Of a DNA stretch of 64,000 nt, positions 10,394-19,596 are shown in pieces; the first letter of the stretch is position 1; every line of letters begins with the position of its first letter. The translations under genes and the position numbers were made by a program. The notes beneath the pieces are model-generated. The model was not told where the DNA came from, made no database searches, and was given only the letters and a program-made list of their open reading frames with translations. Source of the stretch: Rhipicephalus microplus. Lineage: Eukaryota > Arthropoda > Arachnida > Ixodida > Ixodidae. The stretch is taken from positions 85,826,447 through 85,890,446 of the forward strand of contig NC_134707.1 in assembly GCF_043290135.1 (NCBI RefSeq), read 5' to 3'.

Positions 10394-11055
10394 ACGAACG
10401 GTTTATTGATTTCGCCTGTTCATTATGACAGACAACGTGGAAGAAAGTGCGATTTGAACACAGGGACAAGCAAACGTGAGGCTTAGAAAGGCGATGTTTT
10501 TCCGAAATGACTGTTATTGTCCACGTGTTGCCACTGTGGCTCGCATGGCGCTAGTGGCACAATGCGATCACTGCAGCATACTGTAGTGGCGTGTGCATCC
10601 ACTGCAATATGCACGAGGTTTCCATACTGAGCGGCGGTGCTTCAAGACGCCAGCCAGGCGTCAGCGCCATAGTGCCTTTCTGCGCACGACCACTGGAGGC
10701 ACAAGTTTAAATAAAATGTACTAGTATATGGTGCGACGAACCCGGAAAGTTCCTGGAACATGCGGGGCATGTTACAGTCACAGAGATATTAAAGGAAAAA
10801 AAAAAACTCGAAAAAATTTCATGCTATTTTGTGTCAGTTTTGTCACGAACCTGAATATAACGCGAGTTGCCTTTGTAACTCGCAAGTTTTTGGGAAAAAA
10901 CTCGCATTATATCCGTGCAAATATGGTACTTTGTCAAGGGTTGGAGAAAAGTCAAGATGTCAAATGCTTTGTTGAGTTAACTCGAGCATGTGCTAGCCCA
11001 AGACAAGAAAACACAAGACAAAGATGCCCGATTGAAGTCGGTTCGCTCTCCTCAC
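10394..11055. other. Intron sequence with MITE remnant
   Basis: No exon seen. Positions about 10855-10930 carry CCTGAATATAACGCGAG and a loosely inverted partner (CTCGCATTATATCCG), a decayed MITE related in style to the one at 11704-11923. Confidence 0.4.
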
Positions 11056-11161
11056 CTGGGTCCCCGTCCACTTCGAGCAGCCGGCTGATGAGCTGCTCGT
11101 ATTGGCTACCCGACGCGTTCTCTCCCGAAGACACGACCGTCAAGTGATAAAGCCAGGCATC
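11056..11161 (-). CDS. PLEKHH-like exon: end of second PH domain
   Basis: Acceptor TATGCAG before GATGCC, donor CCCAG before GTGAGG, phase 0 to 1. It encodes DAWLYHLTVVSSGENASGSQ and then LISRLLEVDGDP. D(A/T)WLYHLTV is the C-terminal helix of the second PH domain in PLEKHH family members and carries its conserved Trp. Confidence 0.93.
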
Positions 11162-11290
11162 CTGCATAAACAATGGAGCACGTTTTGTTTGAAATTGCAT
11201 TAGATTTCAGCTAATGCATACTAGGTTAAAACAAAACACACAAAGAACGTCTACTGATGCACTGTACAGCACATGTCGACTTTGCCTTAC

Positions 11291-11509
11291 CATTTCTTGC
11301 CTGGTAGGGAACAGAAGGTACGTGGGTGACTGGTTCCGTGGAAGCAGGGCTACTGTGAACTGCTGCTGCTGCTGCTGTTGTTGCTGCTGAGTGTTGTGCG
11401 TGCCACTTCGCTCACTCTTGTCTGCGGCCGCTTCATCGTCGTCACTATCGGACAGGTGGAGAACTTCCTCCACCCGGGCATCACGCAGCGGAATCTGTCC
11501 CAGGGGGTT
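11291..11509 (-). CDS. PLEKHH-like exon: second PH domain with polyQ insert
   Basis: A 73-codon exon, phase 0 at both ends, with acceptor CTGTCAG before AACCCC and donor GAAATG before GTAAGG. It encodes NPLGQIPLRDARVEEVLHLS, then an acidic/Ser segment, a run of ten Gln, and FTVALLPRNQSPTYLLFPTR. The PLGQI, VEEV and PTYLL blocks match the middle strands of the second PH domain in PLEKHH proteins. The Gln run falls in the loop between strands, where vertebrate homologues also have a variable acidic stretch. Confidence 0.92.
11358..11391 (-). repeat. Coding CAG/CAA repeat (ten Gln)
   Basis: On the plus strand this reads as CTG/TTG triplets; on the coding strand it gives ten consecutive glutamines inside the second PH domain exon. 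The mixture of CAG and CAA codons would slow further length change. Confidence 0.9.
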
Positions 11510-11703
11510 CTGACAGACAGTGTAAGGAAACAAACGTTGCGAGACTGCGTTGACATCCCGTTTACCAAAACTTGTTTTTAAAAGGAGCATTATCATTAAG
11601 TTTTCCGAGTATTGTCACAGTTTCCAGTATTGACTTTTTTAGAAAATGAGACTTGGCTTTCATTCAACAAACAGAAAAGGATAGGAGAAACATGCTGGGT
11701 TAG

Positions 11704-11923
11704 TACTGTATTTACTCGATTGTAACGTGACCGCAATGGTGACGTAAAAAATGGCTTTTCTTTCAGTCCAAAAAGCAAAAAAGAAATGATCAAAATATGA
11801 CTTGTATGCATCATCCTGTTTTCTTGAGAACTTGAATTTCAGTACTCGATTGTAATGCGAGGGCTGAATTCAGGTCGCAGAAATCTTGAAACGAGTGTTA
11901 CATTAGAGTAAACACAATCAGTA
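11704..11923. mobile_element. TA-flanked MITE (~216 bp)
   Basis: Left end TACTGTATTTACTCGATTGT; the right end read on the other strand gives TACTGATTGTGTTTACTC. The repeats agree for about 20 bases with a small gap. The flanking TA fits a Tc1/mariner-like target. There is no coding capacity. Confidence 0.65.
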
Positions 11924-12125
11924 TATATATGCTTTCTAAATTTCAGGGCCGAAACACCAGCCCCACAATGTCAGCATAGCAACATAAGTTTTAAAAATGC
12001 ACTTATGCTCTTCGTGGAGATAATAGGCTGTTACATTTGGGCCATCCGGACTGGGCTTTTCCAGCAGTCTTCAGTGTTATACAACTACAGCGTAGCACCA
12101 AAAAACAGCCAAAAGGTGCTCTCAC

Positions 12126-12298
12126 CGTGTCGTCCGGGGCCCGATAGTAGAAGAAAGTGCGACCAATGAGGGCACCCCAGCAGCGGCGGGCATGGCCGTG
12201 CTTGACCTTGGTCACCCAGCCATCCACTGTGGGCCGGCCAGCTTCACCCGCGCCGTGGCTACTGCCCAACTGTCGGTTGCGCAGTACCTGCTGCAGCA
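12126..12298 (-). CDS. PLEKHH-like exon: PH1 end and PH2 start
   Basis: Phase 1 to phase 0 exon. I chose the acceptor ATTGCAG before TGCTGC because it restores WVRVLQQVLRN across the junction, the end of the first PH domain; a second AG eight bases inside would break the frame. It continues through a short linker to VDGWVTKVKHGHARRCWGAL and GRTFFYYRAPDDT, strands 1-3 of the second PH domain (family: GWLTKVKHGHSKR). Donor ACACG before GTGAGA. Confidence 0.93.
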
Positions 12299-14010
12299 CT
12301 GCAATGAATCCACGAAGAATGCTAGTTTTTGTACAATAGACCTTCTGCAAGAAGAAATCTCATTATTTGGAAATCTCTTTAATAGTACAGGTGTTCAAGT
12401 AGAACTGCCTTTAATATGATTGATTTGTTTCATACTTGAAATCTGCATGCCTGTTCATCTCTTTGTATATTTAACTGCAAAATGGAACATATTGGGAGTC
12501 TATTATAATCAAAGTGAACGATTGGGCCAGTTGGTGATATCACAATGATAACCTGGTAATGCTACCAGAGATGCATACAGCTCAGCAGCCCGATTGTCCT
12601 TAATTCTTTCGTTACCACGCCTATTCAAATCGATCTCCGGTGATCGAGGCTTTTGGATGATCTATTCTGGCATGTTAGATTCATTTATCCTGCACCCAGC
12701 ACTTTCTAATAGTTGGTCCAGCCACTCACCTTTCAGAATCAATTCGAATTTGGCCATTTTGGCAACATAGTAATTTTTGACAGACCTCAGTGTAAACTAA
12801 TGTGCGTGTATTGTTGAAAAAGTGCACTAGCCTGGCGAACTTGACAGAAGGGCAGACCCCTCGTGATTATGCTAGAGCAACATCAAAGTTCTGTAATAAA
12901 AAGAACCTTTTCAAGCCAAATATCGTATTGAAGTGTCAGCTTCGCAATTTGACTATGCTGAGCAGTAGTAATTGTCAGAAATTTTCGGCAGATATTCAAT
13001 AGAGAGCTGTTTTTAGGAGTGGGGGAAAATTTGTTCTACAGAAAGTATTTACAAAGGTCCGCCGCAAATTTGCGAGAGTCGAAGTGGCCTTCTCTGACAG
13101 TTTCCAGCAGCTTTGATTTTGCTTGCATTATTATCAGATGCAAGGTCGCATCTAGTGTCATTAGTCGCTCCTATGACATCGACGTCACGCACACATGGGT
13201 GCACACCAGTGCTGAAAAAAAAAACATGCCCTGCTTGAAACTGTCTTGCAACCCCACCTGAATTGAGTGAGGATGAGCTTAGAGTTCGAGAATGACAGCA
13301 CCTCAGCTTCAAATTTTATGGAGACAACATTTTGTGTCAGCCTGAGACATCCACATTCTTTCATGGGTTTGTTTTGTTCACGGCCTCAAGTTGTCCCTTC
13401 CACTGCAAGTGCGTAGCTGCTGAGCCTTGTGCACAATTTTATAGCTATCCTGGTAACGTGCGTAGTCTATACTTCGCTGGGACGCGATGTGCTGGCGCTG
13501 GCTGCAGAGCTTCTCATCAAGACAAGAAGGCCCCTGGAGCACATCTTGATGCTGACTACAAAGCAGCGTGAAACAATTTAGAACTGCGCATGATATTCTC
13601 CTTTCTTTCATATGATATGTGCAAAAATGCGAAGAAATATGCCTGGATGCATATATTGGAACAGTAACCTATGCCAAGTGAGGTGGCTCATGGAAATAGA
13701 TGACGCTAAATGAATTGGCGATGTTCATTGGACGTGCCATTTATAGAGGCATTACTCACAACACGGTTATCCATCTATATTGGAACACCTGGAGACTCTT
13801 ATCGCAAGAAAACAAAAATTTACTGAAAAACTACTGAACTTCTTGTGACAAGGAACTTCTTGTGACAGATTGCACTACGGATTCTACTAAAGATTGTACT
13901 ATTGTACTACTAAACTAAGGAACTTCTTGCGACAGATTGTACCTGTCAGAGGCCCGTTTCAGGAGTACCAAACAGGTAATTTCGTGTTCTTATACCACGG
14001 CTTCTATTTC
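12299..14010. other. Intron sequence without recognised feature
   Basis: About 1.7 kb of AT-rich intron between PLEKHH-like exons. Small ORFs on both strands show no domain or splice context. Nothing repetitive was matched to other parts of the window except short AT-rich words. Confidence 0.5.
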
Positions 14011-14014
14011 TTTT

Positions 14015-15075
14015 AGATGCGAAGCATCTTATGAGCGAGTTTGACTCGGTGGCGTCCGTACTCCGCTGCGCATGTGCCTACTCTCTCACTCTCTTCCTTT
14101 ATGCAGGTGTCCAGTTGCCTTCCCTCCTCCTCCCCTGCATTGCAGCCCTGCACTCTCCTCCTCTATGGAAGGGTTCGGTCACCTCCTCTCCTCTCCTTCG
14201 CCCACGCTGCAGCCTGTAAACTCACTCCCTCCACACCCTTCCCATTTCACACAGCTCCCATTCAGATGAGTTGTAACGTCAATGTCAGCACCAGACGCAG
14301 CAGCACTCCAGCTTCCGCCGAGATCAAGATCATCGCGAAGCAGCCGCAGCGCACGGCTCGCGATGCCGAACGCAAACTCCTGTGCAGGCAAGGTGAGCCC
14401 AAACTCAGAGCCAGAGATGCGCAAGTGAAGCGTCGAGCTGCAAACCCCGAGGTCCAGAACACTGACGTCATAGCCAACTGTTGGCGTCAAGCTATTGCTT
14501 CCGCTACAGAGAGACAACGTGAGTCTGCGGCGAGAGTAGCCAGGCTTTCGAAACAACTGCAGCTACTGGGAACTGATGAAGCGACCGCACGATTCAAGCG
14601 AGACTTCCTCGACATTGCACAAACACAACGTAATGATACCACAAACACTAAATCAAATCGCACATCCTAACGGAAATGCCGAGTGAATATAAACAGAAAC
14701 TTAGTGAGCACTTCCAATGCTGCTTCATATCCCCTCGTTGTTCCCTTTAGAGGTGAGGGTGTAATTTGTTTTTGTCACTGTTCATTTCAAAATTATGATA
14801 TAGACTCGAACAAAGTGAGAGTATTACATTCATTCTTATATATATATATAATTTTCACATGTAATATTTTGTGCATTTTTATATGTTATATCACTCCTGA
14901 TGTTTCACATGCTGCGAATAATGTTCAAGACATATCTCATATTTTTTTTTCCTTTTTTCTCAAGGTGTATTCACAGTTCATTCCTTTTGTCTCTTTTTTG
15001 CAACATGTACCTTTTGTACAACCCACTCCCGCTTATGGCTTGCAGCAAGAAATAGATAAATAAAGAAATAAATAA
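14015..15075 (+). mobile_element. Dispersed repeat, probably retroposon, with short ORF
   Basis: It begins with AGATGCGAAGCATCTTATG, continues through a CT-rich stretch and a short ORF, and ends in an A-rich tail of AATAAATA units (15052-15080). A second, 5'-only copy lies inverted at 24858-25075 (its start reads ATGCGAAGCTCCTTATGGC on the minus strand). The A-rich 3' end suggests retroposition. No reverse transcriptase is present, so it is non-autonomous or a processed copy. Confidence 0.6.
14266..14670 (+). CDS. Basic coiled-coil-like ORF in repeat, unrecognised
   Basis: An open frame of about 135 codons from the ATG at 14266 (a longer in-frame start exists at 14041 but covers CT-rich sequence). 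The product is rich in Arg, Lys, Ala and Glu, with loosely repeated phrases such as TARDAERKLLCRQGEP and LRARDAQVKRRAANPEV. This recalls the 23-residue STPR-type repeats of some arthropod DNA-binding proteins, but the match is by eye and weak. It lies in a dispersed repeat and may not be expressed. Confidence 0.35.
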   Translation: MSCNVNVSTRRSSTPASAEIKIIAKQPQRTARDAERKLLCRQGEPKLRARDAQVKRRAANPEVQNTDVIANCWRQAIASATERQRESAARVARLSKQLQLLGTDEATARFKRDFLDIAQTQRNDTTNTKSNRTS

Positions 15076-15201
15076 ATAAGTAACTAATTATGAAAGCGAA
15101 GCCCTCTTTGTGAACCTGTTTGGGTTTCCTCAATGCGGCTGCTGTAATCACACGATGCATAAGCAGTCAAAGTGCAGAACTAACACACGATGTAATCTCA
15201 C

Positions 15202-15271
15202 CTCGTACCCACTCTTCCATGGTGGATGTGCAGTCGGCTGTTAGGTAGAAGGACCGCTTGTCTGTCGCTAT
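15202..15271 (-). CDS. PLEKHH-like exon: end of first PH domain
   Basis: A 70-base exon, phase 0 to 1, with acceptor TACTGCAG before ATAGCG and donor TACGAG before GTGAGA. It encodes IATDKRSFYLTADCTSTMEE and WVR. The (K/R)xxYLTAD and EEW(V/I)R motifs end the first PH domain of the family; the Trp is the conserved PH C-terminal helix residue. Confidence 0.92.
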
Positions 15272-15784
15272 CTGCAGTACAAAAACAAGCACTGCATACC
15301 ACACTCATCGATAACATCAATTCAGAACACAATGTAAGTAAACCCCGGCACAACAACGTCACATATCGAAATGCCAGGTACTTGGAAGGGGGCTTCCAGC
15401 TAAACAAAAAGGATGCAGAGGCAGAGTCTAATAAAGTGAACATAAACGTAATGATAAAATGAATCTAAGTAGTTTGCCCATGAGATCAGCATGTAACTCA
15501 TTCCTGTAACAAGAATCTAATGTAAAAAAAAAACCTTTCAGGATGCCTAAATTAAAACATGCTCTTCAGTTTTTGTTTTTGCCATTTTTGCCAATAAACT
15601 CAATGTTGCCGTGATTTCACTGCACGCATTTAGTATACATCTCAATCTCCTGCAACTGTGTAATTACTGACACAAGACTGCACTCCTGAATCGTTGCTTC
15701 CAGAACCTGTCCCCCTTTGTCCTTTTTCGTTAATGTTACATTTGCCTATGAATGTGCACTCTTGTTGCATATGACTTCCTTATG

Positions 15785-15959
15785 CACTCAAACCTCAATA
15801 TAACGAAGCTGTGTTTTACATGAAAATAATTTTGTTATATTCAAAAATTTTTTATAAAGGTATACTTCTAGCACTATGTGCATTGTAAAGTAGTCTTTGG
15901 TTACTTCGTTATAACCGATATTTCATTATATCCAGGATTAATATATTGAAGTTGAAGTG
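15785..15959. mobile_element. AT-rich MITE, full copy (175 bp)
   Basis: Left end CACTCAAACCTCAATATAAC; right end on the other strand CACTTCAACTTCAATAT. Related partial copies occur at about 27430-27570 (same orientation) and 33531-33676 (inverted). The TATAAC motifs resemble Tigger/mariner-derived MITEs. Confidence 0.65.
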
Positions 15960-16017
15960 TAGTGAGGCTTAAATTTGCCTTTATGAATGTAACGATTGGC
16001 CGATCCCTTCTCCTCAC

Positions 16018-16104
16018 CTCAAAAGTGGTGGCGCCGTGAGCCCGAGTGACCCGGCAGACCTCATCCAGGGCAATCTGGCCCCTCGGTTTGCGGCCAACGT
16101 CACT
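16018..16104 (-). CDS. PLEKHH-like exon: first PH domain, middle
   Basis: 29 codons, phase 0 at both ends, acceptor ATCGCAG before AGTGAC, donor TTTGAG before GTGAGG. It encodes SDVGRKPRGQIALDEVCRVT and RAHGATTFE. The family has SDVxRKPQGQIEL followed by a GxxTFQ strand. No ATG lies in the exon, so simple ORF scans miss it. Confidence 0.93.
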
Positions 16105-16654
16105 CTGCGATTGGACACATGCAATGCGAATGTCTCCTTAACTGCAAGACTTCCAAGAATGATGAGTTCCGGTCGCAAATTAGATATATGACACTGTCCT
16201 GAGCCACCAGTATGGGATTATTTAGAACATGCTTTGAAGTTCTGTCAAACTTTTCTCAATTTGTCCAACAAGTAAACTGACCACCGAAATCATCAAAGAA
16301 CCTCGAAATGTATGTTTGTGCAAATATTCGAATGCTTTGAATATTTGAACAAAAAATACAGTGCTTGAACTCACCTTAGATCCATGTTAAATTATTGAAA
16401 AATTTTGAATTATTCGAAAAGAATGAAAAAATGTGCAATTCGCGTGTAACCCCCCTGTAAAAGTGGTTTCACTGCAGTAAAGGAATGCTAAGGCGTGAAA
16501 ACATGTACCCAGGAAAAATTGCACTGCCACAAAGCCCCATTCCAAAGTTATATTTAGACATTACCCTCACCTCGATTCCTTTTTAAAATTTTAAAAGCTT
16601 GTTATATTGACTCATATACTGTAAGTATTGCAAATTGTTTACAGTTCAATGATA
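16105..16654. other. Intron sequence, AT-rich
   Basis: Contains ATTCGAAT-type palindromic words near 16323-16350 and 16415-16425, which recur in the foldback arms that follow. No gene seen. Confidence 0.4.
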
Positions 16655-18041
16655 GCATCCTACCGAAAGTCAAATCTTGCTACTATTCAAGGTTGTTTCC
16701 ATTCTCCTTGAAGCAAAAAAAATGGCATTTGCACAGGCTTTGTTTCAATTAAAAAAAATATGGTGCAGGTTAAGTTATGACAAATACACCCATCTTGCTT
16801 TATAATATGAGATACATATACAATTCAAATTCGATTCTAAATCATTCGACGAAAATCCCTAGGCTTGTGTAAATACAGTCGAACCCCGCTACAACGAAAC
16901 TGACGGGGCGCGGAAAAAACTTCGTTGAAGTGAAATCGAATAAAAGCATATCTGAGCTTAGCGAGCAAAACAAAGGAACATTTATTCTCAATATTCAAAA
17001 GACGTCCGCTGCTTCTTATTCTTTCCCAGCAGCGTCACAACGTGATTCTCACCCATGCATAGCGAGGCCATGGTGAAAAGCACGATGAAACAACGCCTAA
17101 AACCGCTTTCGTGAACCAACCAAACAGTTTCATTAACACGTTAACACCAGCAGCTGTCCGCTGTCAAAAGTATCTGACAACGCCGAGATGGAGGCAGGGT
17201 AACGTGGAGCGGCAACTTTTGCATTATCCTATGCCATTCTTATCATTCATCTTTGCGGCTAGCTGATTTTGTTGATAATGCAGACGAACAGCTGCTCTGA
17301 TTAGTTACCACACTGGTCAAGCACGAACATATTGATAAGCATCGGAAAAGGCATCGTGTCGCGGTTGCACCCAGTAGCTGCGAGAAGGAAACCGTGAACT
17401 GAGCGACTGAGCTTCAGCTTCGGATCACCTACGGCTCCGAAGCAAGCCAGCGGCAAAACAAAAGCAGGGCAATCCCATTGCCATCACTATCGAGCAATGG
17501 CAGCACCCAGTGCTTGCTGAACAGCAGCGGTTTCTGGTGGTGCCAACGCGTGTTTTAGACTTTGTTGACGAAATTTCAGGCTCTGAAAATGAATCAAAAT
17601 GTTAAATATTGGGTTTACTGCATAGCAATAAGTATCTGAGCCTGGATTTGCATCATAAAATTTCGTTGAAGTGGTACGATCGAAGAAAAAGTGTTCGTTG
17701 TGGTGACAATATTTATGCGTTGACTCCTATAGACTCCTGACGAGAAATCTTGAATTTTTCATTGTAGCGGAAATTTCGTTGAAGCGGTGTTCATTGTAGC
17801 GGAGTTTGACTGTAGTGGATTTTAGTTTCGAAGCGAATAGTGATTTTGGTCGAATGATTTCGAATCGAATTCGAACAGTATATATGACATGTAAAGAAAA
17901 ATGGGCGTATTTATTATGACTTAACTAACATGCACAAAATTTTCTGTTAATTGAAACAAAGTCTCTATGCAAATTTTTTTTTCGTTCAAAGGAAGTCTAA
18001 AAACCTTGAGTAGTAGCAGTATTTCACATTCGGTAGAATGC
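16655..18041. mobile_element. Foldback element with ~205-220 bp arms
   Basis: Left arm about 16655-16862 and right arm about 17820-18041 are inverted copies. For example GCATCCTACCGAAAGTCAAA on the left corresponds to GCATTCTACCGAATGTGAAA read on the minus strand at the right, and CTTTGTTTCAATTAA is shared exactly. Divergence is moderate. The centre is occupied by the Tigger-type MITE at 16876-17812. The two arms without the insert would form a long hairpin. Confidence 0.75.
16876..17812. mobile_element. Tigger-type MITE (937 bp)
   Basis: Left end CAGTCGAACCCCGCTACAAC; right end on the other strand CAGTCAAACTCCGCTACAAT. Both are flanked by TA (16874-16875, 17813-17814). The 5' terminal motif is shared with the autonomous Tigger at 5838. 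No transposase fragment was recognised inside. It is inserted between the arms of a foldback element. Confidence 0.85.
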
Positions 18042-18131
18042 GAGTTATAACCTGTAAAATACATAGCATTTTAAAATTTATTACAATTATTGCATATAAG
18101 CCATCATATCAAGCTTCCAACATCACGACAC

Positions 18132-18218
18132 ACGGGACAGTGAAAGAGATGCACAAAGCGCTGACTTACAAGGGGTGACTTGTAAGTCAGCGCTTTCTCC
18201 GTTTCTTTCTCTGTCCCG
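18132..18218. repeat. Inverted repeat with perfect 18-bp stem
   Basis: Arms 18155-18172 (AAAGCGCTGACTTACAAG) and 18179-18196 are exact reverse complements with a 6-base loop. Weaker pairing (GGGACAG … CTGTCCC) continues outwards to about 18132 and 18218. It looks like the centre of a small foldback repeat. Confidence 0.85.
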
Positions 18219-18501
18219 CGTTTTGTGCTGTTTTTATTTCTTGCTTTGTTTTAGAACCACTTTTGTTTGTTGTTTTCTTTGCATGGTGGGGTTCGGGCTG
18301 TTCTGTGGGAAATATGTGGCCACGTTCACACAAGTAAAAAAATTGTGTAAAATTCGGGAGTCTGCAAGGCGAATTGGGATAGTTTGCAGGTGTGCATTTT
18401 ATGCCTGCTTTCCAACCATTTTTTATGATTGTGCTGCATGAACTCCTGCGTTGTATCAGTGTCCGCGTTGAGCAATGCCACCTCGGCCATTGGTCCCTCA
18501 C

Positions 18502-18636
18502 CTGTGCCTTGTAGTATCGCAGCGTCCCATTGGCCAGAACAAACCAGCGGCGCTTCCAGGTCTTGAGCTTGCCCCCAAGCTTCGTCAGGTAGCCGCTCTT
18601 CTCGGCTGGCTCAGGTAGGGCGGGATAAAGGCTCTC
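18502..18636 (-). CDS. PLEKHH-like exon: start of first PH domain
   Basis: 45 codons, phase 0 at both ends, acceptor TTCCTGCAG before GAGAGC, donor GCACAG before GTGAGG. It encodes ESLYPALPEPAEKSGYLTKL and GGKLKTWKRRWFVLANGTLR then YYKAQ: strands 1-3 of a PH domain, with the basic KLKTWKRRW loop that binds phosphoinositides in this fold. It lies just left of the nested transposon block. Confidence 0.95.
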
Positions 18637-19404
18637 CTGCAGGAAAAAAATAAAATAAAAATTACGCCATCTCCCGTTAAAGGGAACCAAATGTGGATGT
18701 GAAACAGCTGGGAGATAGTGAACAAAACCCGCAGAAGCTCGTCTACATCGCCTTAAGGGGGGACACAAGTTGTGGAGACTGATAAATCGCGAAAAAACTA
18801 GCTTTTTTTATTGCGTTTTTGAAATCTACAGCTACTAGTGCACTTATACCGTGAATTTCATGCCTATAGTATCATTATTTTAGCCACTAAGACCTTTATA
18901 CGGCGCTTTCTAGCTAAATGTGAGCCGGAATCGACGTTGCAATCGCACACTTTCTGTGACGCGCCCCTGCCCTTTCATGTGTGCCAGCGCGGCCTGCTTG
19001 GTCTCATTTGAGAGAGCCGTCTTTCCCCTTCAAATTCCCACCAGAATGGGTCTAATTCAACCATTGGCAGCTTGTAAAATGAGCGGCAAAAAGAAGTATC
19101 AGAGCGTTTTCCTATTCGCTACTTCGCGAACGTGACTTGAGCTTGCCTCCCTATTGTTGGAGGCTCCTGGCTTCATCTGCTCCGGGTATTGAGGCGCACG
19201 TCCATGCGCGCCATTTTGCCTCAGTGTCAGCGGAGAAGTTTCACGATGTCAAATCCTGAGCACAAGTTCCGCGCGTGGCACAAGTTTGGTGCGAGAAAGG
19301 TGCGAAGGACGCTAGTCACGACTTTTAATAAGCGCTTCGTGATGCAGCGAAAGCCCTGAGACGCTACACTCTCCGCGGCCCATGGCGAAAGTCGTCGACG
19401 CTAC

Positions 19405-19505
19405 CATGAAACAGAACGACACAGAGACAAGAAGGACACGAGCGCGATAGACAAAAAGGACACGAAGGACACGAGCGCTATAACTATCTCTGTGTCGTCA
19501 TTTTG
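19405..19505. repeat. Imperfect inverted repeat (GACACAGAGA … TCTCTGTGTC)
   Basis: The phrases AACGACACAGAGACAAGAAG and TATCTCTGTGTCGTC face each other around GGACACGAGCGC repeats. It lies inside the Mutator/Kolobok-like element 5' of its coding part and may be an independent small insertion. Confidence 0.55.
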
Positions 19506-19596
19506 TTCTCGCACTATAACTATCATCATGCCATACCAACTAGCTTAAGCAGCCACACTTCTACCACAGAAGACCGCATCAGTTGTCACGGAGCCT

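Noticed and set aside
14041..14265. N-terminal extension of the repeat ORF (MTRWRPYS…)
   Set aside because: It reads through the CT-rich leader, giving Ser/Leu/Pro-rich sequence unlike the basic part; the ATG at 14266 is more plausible.
18187..18768. 193-codon minus-strand protein
   Set aside because: Only the 135-base PH exon inside it is real; the flanks are intron read-through.
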